Assembly: GCF_910596095.1 (NCBI RefSeq)
Contig: NC_056545.1
Span: 22,653,067 to 22,717,066, forward strand
Direction: 5' to 3'
From: Thunnus maccoyii
Taxonomy: Eukaryota; Chordata; Actinopteri; Scombriformes; Scombridae
Length of the DNA: 64,000 nt
The notes below the pieces were generated by a model. It was not told the origin of the DNA and made no database searches. It saw nothing but the letters and a program-made list of their open reading frames with translations. Positions 26,453-39,274 of the stretch are shown here, piece by piece. The translations under genes and the position numbers were made by a program. Position 1 is the first letter of the stretch. Every line of letters begins with the position of its first letter.

Positions 26453-28067
26453 TGTAGGGGAGAACGGGGTAAACAGAGCCAGTGGGTAAAATGAGCCACC
26501 CCCTTTATCTAGGTAACCATAAACAAAAGTAATCATGTGACCACAAATTAAGAAAGTATAGTTCACATTACTCAATCCATCTTGGACCCAAGCACATGGA
26601 GAGAGTGGTCAGCAAAACAGAGCAAAAAAAAAATTTTTGTTATGCCAAGTGAATTCATCATGTTACTAAAGTTATCAGTCTTATATCTTAATTAAAAAAG
26701 ATACGTTTTGGACATTATTACATGTTAATTTAAGTCAGTGTAAGCTACAAAACAAGGTCATAAACTTAGCATAATTGTGGATCTGAGCTACTGTGTGAAA
26801 CAATTTTGCCAAAATGGAGGTTGTGGGGTAAAACGTGCCAGTGATGTTGGGGCAAGTTGAATCAATGGCTCAATTTACCCCCAAAACTATTTTCTGATAT
26901 TCTAGAGACCAGAGACACTGTTCATGTTTGAACCCTGTTACAAGTGTTACAATGTTAATGTTGATGAATAAATGCCCAATTATTAACTAATGTTAAATTT
27001 AAGCCACACGCAAACATGCTGTACATACAGATGGGTGACAAATTAAAGGAGAAGCAAACATTAAGTGTCTCAGTAAGGTGTTGGACCACCGCGTACCACC
27101 AGAACAGCTTCAATGTGCCTTGGCATTGATTCTACAAGTCTCTGAACTCTACTGGAGGAATGAACATCATTCTTCAAAAAGATATTTCCTCATTTGGTGT
27201 TTTGATGATGGTGGTGGACAGCGCTGTCTAACACGTCAGTCCTAAATCTCTCATAGGTGTTCAGTTGGGTTGAGATCTGGTGACTGTGAAGGCCATAGCA
27301 TATGATTCACATCATTTTCATACTCATCAAACCATTCAGTGACCCCTCGTGGCCTATGAATGGGGGCATTGTCATCCTGGAAGAGACCACTCCCATCAGG
27401 ATAGAAATGTTTCATCATAGGATAAAGGTGATCACTCAGAACAACTTTATATTGATTAGCAGTGACTCTTCCCTCTCAGGGGACAAGTGGACCCAAACCA
27501 TGCCAGCGAAATGCCCCCCAAAGCATAACAGAGCTCCTCACTGTAGGGGTCAAGCATTCAGACCTGGACCAGTTTTTCCTATAATTTCCTTTAAATTAAA
27601 TTCCTTTAAGTTTTTGTTTTGTTTTGTTTGTCTGTTTACACAAAAGCACATTTACACACACATACTTTCTGTAGCTAAAACACAAATATCATAGTCAAAT
27701 CTTTACTGAAAATGTTTAGGTAACATGTTGAACAACAGGACACAAACATATGGTTTTACTTAAAAATACAAGTTTTTGCCTTTGTTAAATTGATGGCATT
27801 AATAAAGTTCAAGTATTTTTAATTTTATAATTAATTTGTTGATTCTGTGTAATTTTTATATCAGTATTTAATGGTAGCACTATTTTCCCATAGAGCGCTC
27901 ATTTTACCCCTATCTTGGGGTAAATTTCAAACTTTTTTTGATGGCTCATTGTACTTAAACCATAATAATTAGATAACTAGTTTTCATTTCAATGGGTACA
28001 CAACAACCTAGGGTATATATAGTAACTGTTATTTGAAACAAATACACTTTACTTCGTTCTCCCCTAC
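26453..28067. mobile_element. Unclassified inverted-end element carrying a Tc1 fragment
   Basis: The left end is 'tgtaggggagaacg' and the right end 'cgttctcccctaca', perfect 14-nt inverted ends. Just inside lie 'gggtaaaatgagcca' on the left and 'attttacccctatcttgggg' on the right, echoing each other in inverse. No transposase of its own is visible; a Tc1-like fragment interrupts it. Superfamily unknown. Confidence 0.65.
27030..27565 (-). pseudogene. Tc1/mariner-like transposase remnant
   Basis: The minus strand reads a Tc1-type catalytic C-terminal part: 'DGSGLFQDDNAPIH' (second catalytic Asp), 'GVTEWFDEYENDVNHM', 'WPSQSPDLNP' and 'TEHL' (catalytic Glu). Directly after 'TEHL' a TGA stop replaces the expected Trp, and the N-terminal DNA-binding part and inverted repeats are missing. 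It is a dead fragment inside the 26453-28067 element. Confidence 0.8.
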
Positions 28068-31000
28068 AATTCTCGCTGTATGATACTGTGCAGCTCAGCA
28101 TTACATGTCTGAAGATTCTCCGTAGCCTTTTTCACTATGGTGTATATTGTATTAGTTAAATGGGCCATTTTAGTGTTTGTAAAGTGAGTTTATTTAAAAT
28201 CATGAAAAGTATTTTTACTTGCTGTTTTGTGTGCCTGTGTGCTATTACACCATTTAGCCAGCAGATGGTGTGCATGTGCTGTGTAACCTGTTGCACAACT
28301 GCAGCTGCTGTACACACACAGAGAGAGAGAGGGGTTGGAGACATTATATGACATTTCAAAGATACTGTATGAAAACATTTAGCCAATAAATCCACAAAAG
28401 GGGATAATTTAGCTGTCAATGTGAACACGATGACTGAAATCTAAACTGTATTCTTTTGGGTTTCCCCCCCTCTTTTCTAGGGGAACTTGTCCAGGTTGTA
28501 TTCTTCCCATTTAATAGTTATTGAATAGTTGGTGCAGAAAATTGGCTTGAATCTCAGGAACTGTTACATACTGCATAAACTGCTGGAGGAGGAGGTCTAT
28601 ACATATTGATAAATGAACTTTCATAATCAACAAAGGGAAACATTTTGTGACTTAACTTCCCCTCAGACATCACAATTTCCGCAGTTGAACATCCCATGTT
28701 GTTTATGTAAAAGTTTGCCACACAAAACTTTCCACACAGTCGTGTTTTTGTAATCTTGTCGAGTCTCTTTCCTGTCTCTTAAAGAAAAAAAAAAAAGAAG
28801 ATGAAACACAGTTTGAACAGAATTCTGCTTTATTTATGGAGAGAAACACATTTTGTCATTAAGACTTACATTTTGTTTGAGCCCACAGACCCAAATAGTC
28901 TATTTTTGTATATTTTGGTCTACAAAAGCAATGCTTCCCAGTCAGTGTGGATTACAATACTGCAGATCATCACAACACGAAAAAAAACCTTTATTTTTCC
29001 CTTTTTACATTGCAGACACAATGGTCTACTCAAACAGGAGACCTATGCGACTTCAGAAATGTGACCACCACTCCATTTTTCAATATTAGAAAACGACGAA
29101 GTATGTGATTTAAAATGTTTGTTTTAACCTGAGTATTACACTGTATATATGTACAGTCACGTGTGTACCTCTTGTCATGGCACTCTGTACACCAACAATT
29201 CCATCTTTAAATCATGTGGCAGCACAAACTGCAAGAAGTCAAGAGGTTCACAATCATTTGACCATAACCATGTGTGTGCGTGTTATTCAATCATCATTAC
29301 AGGTACATAGTGTGTACGCATCAAAAATCCCTTTGGTCTTGATCTTAGCAATTACCAACCAACTCTGAACTTAAGTTAATATTATATTGAAAAAGTCAGT
29401 CTTGCACATCTTGAAAGTAGCACTAGTCTAATTTCCAAAGGGCCAGCTGAAAGCTACAGACTGTTCATTTCAAACAACAGTATGCAAACTAGCCTCAGAT
29501 ACCAAAATTATTAGATCACAATGGGTGAAAAATCCAATAGTAAAAGAAATCACAATTCAACACACCTCTGCTTTATCAACATACAGGGTTAGTCACTAAA
29601 TCAACTCCCAGACATTCCAGTAAATTCCAATTTTAAAGAGAATCTCTATTTTGAAAGAGCGTTAAACATCAAACACAAATCTGAGTAGAAACTGGCACTG
29701 AATTCAGCGTTCAGTGAACTGAAAGTGCTATCTGCCTGTTGTCCATCCTACCAGGTGATGCTACTTAAGTAAAACATATGGTGATGTCGTCTGATGCCAA
29801 AGATCAGCCAATCACCACAAACTGAAATTTCAGTATCATGCTTTTAACCGTGAGGTTAGACACAGATTTGCGTTTTATGTTAGTTGCTCTTAGTTTGTAG
29901 AAAAGAAATCCTTTGTCCTCTGAAATACAGAATTCACTGCATGACAACCCGTGTGTTGGAAATTATGTTTGACAAAGCCACCCAAGAATAACTTTGGCAT
30001 GTTTTATTAGGCAAAAATATATTAAAAAATATTGAAATTCCCATTAAAATAGCATAAAGCAGACATGTCAATTCAGAGGAAATAGATGCACTTAACCAAG
30101 GTGCACAGGTTACAACACAGAAATGATCTAAGTATTTGAACAACTGAAGTAACTGTTACTTTTACATTTACAGATCGCCTTCGATATATACACACACACG
30201 TGTGACTATGTACAGAGAGGACATGATGCTTACTGCTGTACACAGGGTATCTGTGCACTTGTAGGTAGCACGTTAATGTCCCTGTAAATTAACTACTGTA
30301 CCCAGTAAGAATTAGTACATACCAATGGGCTACTCCCAGTGACACACAGTGTCACGAACATTATGGCATTGATTTTTTTTCCCCCTTTATTTAAATAAAA
30401 CTATTTTCATATTATACATTTCATATTTTGTTACATTCAAGGTATAGATACAATTTGTATCAACAAGCAAAAGTCAATTCTAGACATTTGTGGCTTAGTT
30501 GTTTGCGGCACTTACAAAGGGAGGGTGGGGACTATAAACCACCTTCTGGCCTCTAGTGTTACCTTTTGGCTAAGTAGTAAAATACTGCATTGATACATTG
30601 AAAATCTTTTTTATTATGATCATGGGATTTTTATTTTTGGCTTGAGAGTAGTCTATGGCCCAGTGAAAACAGTGTCTTTCTGGAAGTAGTTAAAATTGAA
30701 ATATCTCTAATAGAGAAAGAAAAATAGATGAAAAACATAGTGACAAAATCAGCTACATTTCTTTCTTTCAGCTTCCATTCTCTTTTGTTCACGGGTGGAA
30801 AATGTCCAAAAATGTCCAGATGGGATTTTTGAAAGCAGAGTCTGACCTTTTGGATCAGAGCAGCTACTGTACCATAAATTTCCACATTATGGTCACGCAT
30901 TAAATTGCCACTGGGCTGTAAATGTGAATCTGCTCTAATACTTGTTAAGCCCACGCTGTTCATGAGTGCATTTTATCTAATGACAGCGAGCAAGCCATGT

Positions 31001-34000
31001 GACACTTTGCCAGATATAGTAACACACAAGCTTGAGAACAGTTCAAGTTCAATCATGTATGCACGTCTTCATAAAACCACAAACTAACTAGATTTAAGGA
31101 CAATATAATGAGATCTGTCCAACTTTAAATGATTGATTTCACATTGATTTTATGCGCTGTAAATCTGCAGTGTCATAGATGACTGTGAATGTCATTCAAT
31201 CATCATCATTTACTTGTTGATACTGAACATAAGATTTCCAACACTGAATACAAAACACTATAATAAACCCTGACTGCTTTCATTATGGTTGATTTGTCTT
31301 GTGTATCCTATAAAAGTACTACTTCCTTTACCAATCTAAGAAAATGTACTCTGAGTTCATCAGGGCAATGGACTAGTCCAGCGTTCAGGTTCAAGGAGAT
31401 CTTGCTGTCACGAAGAACCATATGTAAGTCTACACAGATGATCTTGAATTTGTTTCTCAATTAGAAATCAGAGTAATGTTTTTAGTTTTATTAGTGATGG
31501 CCTACTTTTTGCACTAATTCTTGAAATCTATGACAGTTCAACTACCTCAAGGAGGAAAAGGACGGCACGCAAACTTTTAGCCAAATGCCAGAAACAACCT
31601 TGACAGCAGCCTTGCAATCTGATTGTTTCACATGAAGAAACATTTAGGCAGTTTGTTTCACCTTCTCATGAACAGACAGCCGGCCTAAAGTGGCCTTGTC
31701 TTTTTTCATGAAAAAACAAAGTCAGCAAAGCCCAAAATCTATTTGGGCAAAACACATTCAAATGTTTGTTTTTTTTCTTTATGTCTGTTCATACACCATG
31801 GTTGTACCTAAACATTATAAAGAAATATAGATTTTTGAAGCACCACCAACGAGACAAAGTCAGGCTCACATAATTAGCCCTGTTAAAGAGTAATACCACT
31901 CAGTTTAAAAATTCTCATACAGTTTCTTTTAGACAATAAGCAGGAACACTTTCCTAAAGCCAAGCCTGTGATGTCATCAAAACAGAGTCAACTTTGTGGA
32001 CTTTGTGTTTGAGCTCTTCCACCCTGTGTTTTAAATTATTTTTTTGAAATAATAAAACCACCAAAAAAGAATAAACTGTCCCCCTTTCCATTTTTTGTTA
32101 TTACAGTCACAACAAGGTTTTATTGTCTTCTCTTTGCAGGCGTGTGATACTAAACTGTAAATTTCTCAGTCATGCAGGTCAATAGCAGGCGGAGTAGGCC
32201 TAGGAGTACCATACCTGAATCCTGAAATTAAGTGGCATTTCCCTTTAAATGCACTCAAAGCATGATCTCGCTATAGGGTTAGCTTTACATGGTTTGACCT
32301 TTCTGCAGTTTTAAGCTGCATGTCTCATGTAGCACTTTATCCTGAGGGTGGGGGTAGAGAAAAAGGCTATTAATCACTGAAATCAAGGAAATCCATCCTG
32401 TCATGAGCATGAAAGTCTCGCTCATGGGTATAATTTAAAGATCCAATCAAGCTCACTGACTCAACACCTGCCAGATAATCAGCATGTCATGAAAATATAG
32501 GGAAATCAAATGGTCTTCAAGCAGTTAAACACCCATTTTTTGTCTTGGGCACCCAGATGAACATCAACATTACTACATCTGACTAAAGCTGCATCACGTA
32601 AAGCCACCCTATTAGCCCGCTGTTCCAAAAACTCAAGGTGCATAACGAAGATATACAGAAAAAGTACAAAGTTTTGCAATGCCATCTCCATGTTTCAACT
32701 GTACATAACTAACTTTAAGGTACTACATGTTACATGTAGGAGTTTCACAAAATATATCACTACTAGATCAGAGTAGACTCTTTTGGCAGGAAAAAGACTG
32801 AAAATTAGAAAACTGAAAGCATCCTGAGAGCAATGTGCTGCAAGGCACAGCCAAACCCTTCCATGATCCTGGGAGACGGGCTGCATGTATGCGTACTGTA
32901 CATCTGTATTTGAGCACTTCAGTCTCCCATAAAAAAAGCCAAACAGTACAATATATCTCATCTTCAACATGCTTTCTGGCATTCACTTCTTTTTTTAAAA
33001 AAAAAACAAAAAAACATTAAACCTCATACTCTACAAGATATCACAAAACGAGTCCAATGTCGAACTCGCTTGCGGGCCTGATCGTTACAGGCAGATTTTT
33101 ATATTTTATCTGACAAATGCAACACCAGGTAAATATTCAGTCTGTTATAGAATTACTTGTGCAAACCGTTAAACTGTGAGGGTAAACACTGTTCCCATCT
33201 CCTCTGATGATACGTTTCTACAACTTGGGCCTACGCAAGTCACATCACAGCCCAGTGAAATCAAAGTTTCGCTACGTTCACATGCACATAAGAAACCAGG
33301 TGACTGTCAGAAATCAGGGTATAGCATGAAATTTTATAGATGCACTGCAATAGGTAGATTTAATTAAACAAAAAAAAGTGTAAATGCAGTTGGTCAGTCA
33401 GAAAGCATTTCAGCATTTTGCCATATTTTAAGTGCATCTAATACAGTATGTTATTGAGGAAGCTTATTAGGTGCCCCACTGACATTTTTTGATTGTTACT
33501 GAGTGTAAATTGAACAAATTCCTACTGTGCATCTGTATGAACAGACTAATTCAACAAACTAGCCTGATGGTAAACATTTTATTGTATGATAGAGATATCA
33601 GTATGTTTGTTCATAGACTGGACTTTGGATTTATTTATACTGCATGCAAAGAAGTCTGGGCACTAGTAACAACATTTCCTTTCATCCTGCTGGATTACTG
33701 ATGTGTTCCCTGTTCTGGGTCTCTATCATGCACATTAACACATGTAAAAAGACCATGTAGAAAGTGTATAAATGACCGAATACCATCAGAAATCTAGATG
33801 TGTTAACCAAGTTTCTCTTAATGCCTTAAACTAAGTTTCTCATTTATTTGTCAGCAATCAGGTCATTGACAAAAGCTGGCAATCATCAGACTAACTTAAG
33901 TGCATGTAAAAGTAGTCTTTGAAACAAAATAAGCCTGCTCCTGAAAACAAACTGCTCCACTGACAACTCAAAGGAGTTTATTAGAGCTACTGTGTTTGAA

Positions 34001-35423
34001 ACAAAGATACTAATATTTTCACACTGAAAAGAATCAGCACAACAAATTTGACTAATATAGAAGTAGGAAAATCCAGGACGTAGTATCCAATAAAATCAGA
34101 AAGGTAACTATACAGTACACCATAGGAAATCATCCAAACACAGATGTTAAGTTTATACTATAATCCAATCGATCGTGTGAACCAAAATGTAAAGTTATGT
34201 AGAATACTGACACTATATAAATTCTTTTTTTGGCATTATTTAGCAGCTTATAAATGACTTTGAAATAATGGCTTTTGTGTGATTATATGTACATAGATAT
34301 GTGCACATATATACACAAGTCAAATCTCCTTTTTGGCTTGCTTTGTGCACTGTCAAATTCTACCAAAATAGTAGCTTTGTTAAGTGAGGCTGAGAAAATA
34401 TATCTCTTTAGATACTGAGATAGTGCTTTACATTTGAAAGTAGGAGGCTTCAACGACTAAAGACTTTCATTGAAACCGATCAGACGACGACTAAAGCGTG
34501 AGGTCATTCAGATATAAGGCCATTAAATGTCAGAGTTCATGCTGTGAGGTATGTACTTACCTCCCTCTTACTTATCTTTAAAATAAATGCACAAAAAAGT
34601 CACAAGAATTATTTACAGCAGAGGCAGACCTAAGCAAGGTTATTTATAGTACCACTGCACCAGAAAACACTTTCATAACACATTCACAGGACCTGAACAA
34701 GATCTTCATAAAAGCTACATGGTGCACAAATGTTGACATACTCATGTCAGATTTAATAAGGCAAATGTGGGAGTGTAACTATTTCCTATCTTGACTGTGT
34801 GGCTGACCCGTTTATTAATCCACTTAATTCACATTGACTCACGAAAGGTTAAGGTTCAATAATACACTAGCTAGCTACATTAGTTCAAATTAGATTAGTC
34901 TTTAAATTACGTTAAGATTATGATGGCTAATCAGCTGACCATCATGACTTTTAGATAATGTGTAATTAATTAAATCAGCAGAAATACAATCTACATTGAT
35001 CTGAAGAACATTTAACTATTTCATATATTGTCCAAAACTAAAATGATGATAAACAGCTCAGTTAATCATGGATATGGTGCAAAGCTGTTATGCAGCTCCT
35101 GCTCAGGTATTATGAATGTGTTGTACGTAAGTTGTTACCTTATATCATGTGCGCCACACTTCATATAAAAATGTAGCCTTCATATGTGAAACATCTTACA
35201 ATTCTACTTAAGCTGATCAGACAAACTTCCTCTATGCTGATTACTTCTATGTCATCTTAGCGATGTAAAACCTGACAGCCAGATTTTGCATCAGAGACAT
35301 TTAAAAAATGATTAACTCCTGAGAGCAGGTGTTGCACATGCAGCAACATTTAACAAGTGCCTATCTTTGCAATCAAAATGCTTATTTCCCTTATCACTTC
35401 GATTTTGAAAGTTTAATAACCCC
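28068..35423 (-). other. Intergenic DNA and probable zc3h12b 3'UTR
   Basis: No coding exon was recognised across 7.4 kb. The right part directly follows the zc3h12b stop codon and is likely its 3'UTR; minus-strand AATAAA signals occur near 34811 and 33845, among others, so the end is not fixed. LAS1L, which lies between these genes in human, was looked for and no matching exon was seen. Confidence 0.45.
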
Positions 35424-38400
35424 TCAATGGCATGACCTCAGTTTTGTAACGATGACAGCGGCAAGTTGTTGGGGGTCTGTCAAATGAGGGTTCTTCTCCA
35501 TTACTGAATGGACTACGTAAGCAGGAAAGATGTTACAAAGGTTCCGATATGTTTGATACTGGTGGTCTGGGATGACATACCGCTCTTGGTGTTCAGCTGC
35601 AGATGGGGTCTCCCATGGCGAGTTCCAAATTTGTTCCATTTTGTCTGGCATGCTGCGTACCATCACCCTCTCGCAACACGGCATCAAGCTGTTATTCAGA
35701 GGATATGAGTGATATCCGTAGGACTCATTACCGCAAGGCAGAGGGTCCCAGCTTGCATGCTGCTCGCGGCACAGTGGAGGTCGCCTCTGTCTCATTGGGT
35801 TGCTATCATATAGCCTTGAATCTGATACGCTGTCCATACGAGTCATGCCAAGAGAGCGAGTGGGCTGTGAGGACAGAGGTGGGAGGACATTCTGAGTGAG
35901 GGGATAGTCTCCAGGGCAACTGGACCTGGCCCCCACTGCAGCATGTTGGATATGTGGCGCTAGATGAGCTCCAGACTGCTTACGGGGGCCCTGCTTGGGC
36001 TCCTCTGGTCCATAACTCTGTACCCTAGTCAGTGCTTCATGACGAAACCCATGGGAGAAAGCTTGCATCCTAGCCTGTGCGGGAGACTGCTGCTGCCCCT
36101 TCATGCTCTCCTCTAAGCTACTGTCCACAGAGCTTGGGTACAGGTCCCCGTAAGAGGAGAATGAGTCGCTGTTTGAATGGCTGAGGCAGGATTCAGGGCA
36201 GTGGCTGGGGTTTCTCTGATACACACCATGCTCGTGCTCCATGCTACAGAAACTGTCGACATTATGCATGCTGCTCATGCTCATGTTTGAAAAATCACTG
36301 TGCAGTGAATAATACCCATGGTCGCTAACTGAGTCATACTTTGGGAACTGTTCACTGTATGTAACAGAGGCGCCATGACTATTAGTCACCAAAATAGGCG
36401 GGTACTGTACACTAGACATGTGCTCCAGAGAACTGTGTGAGAACTGCAAAGAACCTGGCACTGGGCTGCTGGCTGATCGGGTGTTCAAGGCCCCAGCTGC
36501 GTGGCTCTTGGCGGGCTGCATGGTGGGCACACTGAGAGCAGACACAAGGGAAGGCACTGAATTTGTCTCAGACTTCCGAACAACGGACAGTGCTTCTGGA
36601 GGTTCACAGGCCACTGAACGAATACTGGGGTCAGACTGACGTTTGGGTGCCACGCGTTTGGCCTCAGAGTTGATGTCCCCTTTTACAGTCGTTGGACCAG
36701 TACCGCATTTTACTAAAGCCCCCTCACTCATTGTCTTCACCGCAGACAATTTGGCAAAGGCCCGCAGTTCATCAGCCACTGATCGCTGCGGCTGGTTGAC
36801 GCGCTCCGGATGGTAGTACTTGCACTTGTGTCCATATGTGCACTTTTTCCCTTTTTTAAAGAAAGAGTAGATCGAGTCAAGAAATTTAAACACTGAAATT
36901 ACACTGAAATTCAAAAAAGACATTCAGGAAACTCACCATAGGGGCAAGGTTGTTTTTTGTGCTCTGGAACAACAGGACGCTTGCGAAGGAAATTTTCTAA
37001 GCTTGGACCGTGTCGTCCCAGTGGATCATCAGGCGGCATAAATCTATAAATCATTTAAAGTTTTTCCATTATTAAATGTCAACTTCTTGATCTGAGCACA
37101 CAAAAATAATTTTTAAAATGGTTATTTATATTATAATACAATGACTAAACAGATTATGTCACAGATTAAAAGTTTGTTTGTTTGTTTTTTTTAAACAAAT
37201 GGTCATTTATACTACTAATGAACTTTGATATAAAAAAAAAAAATTGAAAATTGTAGAGTGAGATAATTCTGGTGATGGGGACAGACTCCTAGAGTCCATT
37301 TTTACATCATTTGGCTGCCATAAGAACACATCATAGTTGCTTACTTGTCATTGACAAATGAGTACATGAGGAGACGCTCCTCTATGAACTTCTTCCACTC
37401 TGGCTTCTCGTTTTGCAAGTCTCTGTAGTTGTCATTTGACACAATAATTCCATCAGAATCATAAGCCAGCTTCACTATGAAGCGATCATCATAGCACACC
37501 ACTCTCCTGCCTTGAACCCTCCGAGACGGGGTGAAAACCAGGATCTTCTCTTTTTCCAGCTTGCGTAATATTTCTTGATCTGAAAGAGAAATTTCAATTG
37601 AGTTTTAATGTTGATTACCATGTCATTAACAGTTTCTAAGTAAGATCTGTTATTTCATGTGGGTTGTAAACAGAAAAAAAGAGTTTTTGAATCACAGAAC
37701 AAGAATATTAATAACTGCCTATTAGATAGTCCCAGTGTGATGAGGATATAAGTGATATGAATGCAGAGCAACTGCCGGAAAAATAGCTTTAGTACCTGTA
37801 ATGAGGGCGTCAGGCCTTGACTGCTCCTTTCTCCAGGCTGGGACAAACACAGTGATGTCTTTATGTCCTTTCTCTAGGAACCATTCAACAGCAAGTTGGA
37901 TACCACGGCAAGAGAACACCTCTTTGTTCCCATGGCTAGAAAACAAAACAACGTGATATAAGGTTAATTAAACCTAACGAAAAGAACATCCATTAGAGGG
38001 AAATGTTTTGGAACAATGCTTTCTGTGTGAAGCGCAAACCGATTACATCTACTTGTGTATCTTTGTTAGCGTCTTACCTCATTGCCACATTTGAGCCATC
38101 AATGACGATAGGCCTGAGGTTATCATAGGTATCCACAGATTCCTCTTCCACTGACACCTCTGGACTAACAGTCTCTTTAACACAGGGCGAGCGTGATACT
38201 GATGTGGCCGTACTGCTGCAAGGTTGAATTTCAGGCTCTACTTTGTTTCCAAGCCTTACTAACTCAGCGAGCACATCATTAATAAGAGCAGCAGCCCCCA
38301 ACTTGTTGAGCACCGTCTCCACCTGCTCTCCCGAATAGCCCAACTTCAAAGCAAATTCCATCTTCGTCTGGTACTCCTTGTCACTGGCATGCTTGATCCC

Positions 38401-38709
38401 TGCTCCTGCGCTGGTGTCATCCTCACGAAAATCTTGCACGGTGCTACTCTGGGAAAAACTGGGCCGGTCCAGGCATGGAGAGCGACAGAGCTGGCGGTGG
38501 GGTTTTGTGGCAGCCAAAGGCTCCCTCCTCTTACAGCTGTTGTTGTTCACCTGAACCTTCAGGTGTTGCTGCTCCTCAGATTCGCTTTCCGAGCTGCTTC
38601 CATCCTCAGACTCATCAGTGGCATGCTGGGCCTCGCTTGAGTCAATGTTCTCCTCCCTGCATGGGCGTTTTTCCATTTTGAGCTTCTCCACCATGGACCA
38701 TGCCGTCAT
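35424..38709 (-). CDS. zc3h12b: ZC3H12B, Regnase-family CCCH/NYN endoribonuclease
   Basis: Coding exons: 38078-38709, 37796-37935, 37345-37579, 36937-37043, 35424-36850; all GT-AG and in phase, 2541 nt, 846 residues (human about 836). Members of this family cleave stem-loop mRNAs and damp inflammatory transcripts. The NYN/PIN-like nuclease runs from about residue 198 ('[17 protein letters not shown]'), with putative catalytic Asp at 204, 288-289 ('CYDDRF') and 307 ('SNDNYRDL'). The CCCH finger follows at C369, C375, C381, H385 ('[18 protein letters not shown]'). A UBA-like segment precedes the nuclease ('[23 protein letters not shown]'). The C-terminal '[12 protein letters not shown]' block is the family's end domain. 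Strong matches along the whole length single out 12B among the four paralogues. The ATG at 38709 is chosen; the codon just before it in frame is GTG. Confidence 0.96.
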
Positions 38710-38744
38710 CACGTTCGCCTCGACACCTCAGATTTCCACCCCAT
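38709..38744 (-). other. Upstream ORF 2 in zc3h12b leader, overlapping the start
   Basis: ATG at 38744 opens MGWKSEVSRRT, whose TGA stop shares its last base with the main ATG (TGATG). Ribosomes finishing this frame would sit exactly on the zc3h12b start codon, a layout known to permit termination-reinitiation in some eukaryotic and viral messages. Role inferred. Confidence 0.55.
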
Positions 38745-38860
38745 GCTTCCTCACCTCCACCGCAACCAGGAAATCTTATTCATTGCTGGACTTTAGCACT
38801 ACAGGCTCTTTGTGTAGGGCCAAAGTAATACAGTCTCCCCTATGTGAACTATTTAATCCT
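38710..38860 (-). promoter_or_regulatory. zc3h12b: zc3h12b 5'UTR part within first coding exon
   Basis: A strong acceptor ('TTTTCTCTCTTTCAG|GATTAA') puts the exon start at 38860, so 151 nt of leader precede the ATG. It contains two short upstream ORFs, listed separately. The rest of the leader must come from an upstream exon. Confidence 0.65.
38751..38783 (-). other. Upstream ORF 1 in zc3h12b leader (10 codons)
   Basis: ATG at 38783 opens MNKISWLRWR and stops at 38751-38753, 41 nt before the main ATG. Seen directly; any role is inferred. Confidence 0.5.
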
Positions 38861-38892
38861 GAAAGAGAGAAAACACAAATGAAGAGTACTGG

Positions 38893-39274
38893 TTAAAGGA
38901 CAAGTGTGTAGGATTTAGTGGCATCTAGCAGTGAGGTTGCAGATTGCAACCAACTGAATATCCTTCCCCTCACCCTCGCCTTTTAAGCGTGTAGAAGAAC
39001 CTACTGTGGCCGCAAAACTTGCGAAAGGCCCTCTCTAGAGGCAGTGTTTGGTTTGTCCATTCTGGGCTACTGTAGAAACATTGTGGTGCAACATGGTAGG
39101 CTCTGTGAAGAGGACCTATTCCCTATGTAGATACAAAGGACTCCTTCTAAGGTGATGAAAACACAATGATTCTTATTTTTAGGTGATTATCCACTAATTA
39201 AAACATACTTGAATGAATATTATATTCCATTTCTGCCAATAGATCCCCCTAAATCCTACACAGTGATCCTTTAA
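38893..39274. mobile_element. MITE flanked by TTAA, in the zc3h12b 5' intron
   Basis: The ends are 'ttaaaggacaagtgtgtagg' and 'cctacacagtgatcctttaa', inverted with a few mismatches, both including TTAA. The interior ('ggttgcagattgcaacc', 'ggccgcaaaacttgcgaaag') matches a very common percomorph repeat. No coding capacity. Confidence 0.75.

Noticed and set aside
27302..27694. Plus-strand 130-residue frame
   Set aside because: It is antisense to the Tc1 transposase remnant and has no resemblance to a known protein.
38710..38712. Extending the zc3h12b protein one residue upstream
   Set aside because: The codon is GTG; the first in-frame ATG is at 38709 and fits the human start (MTA...).
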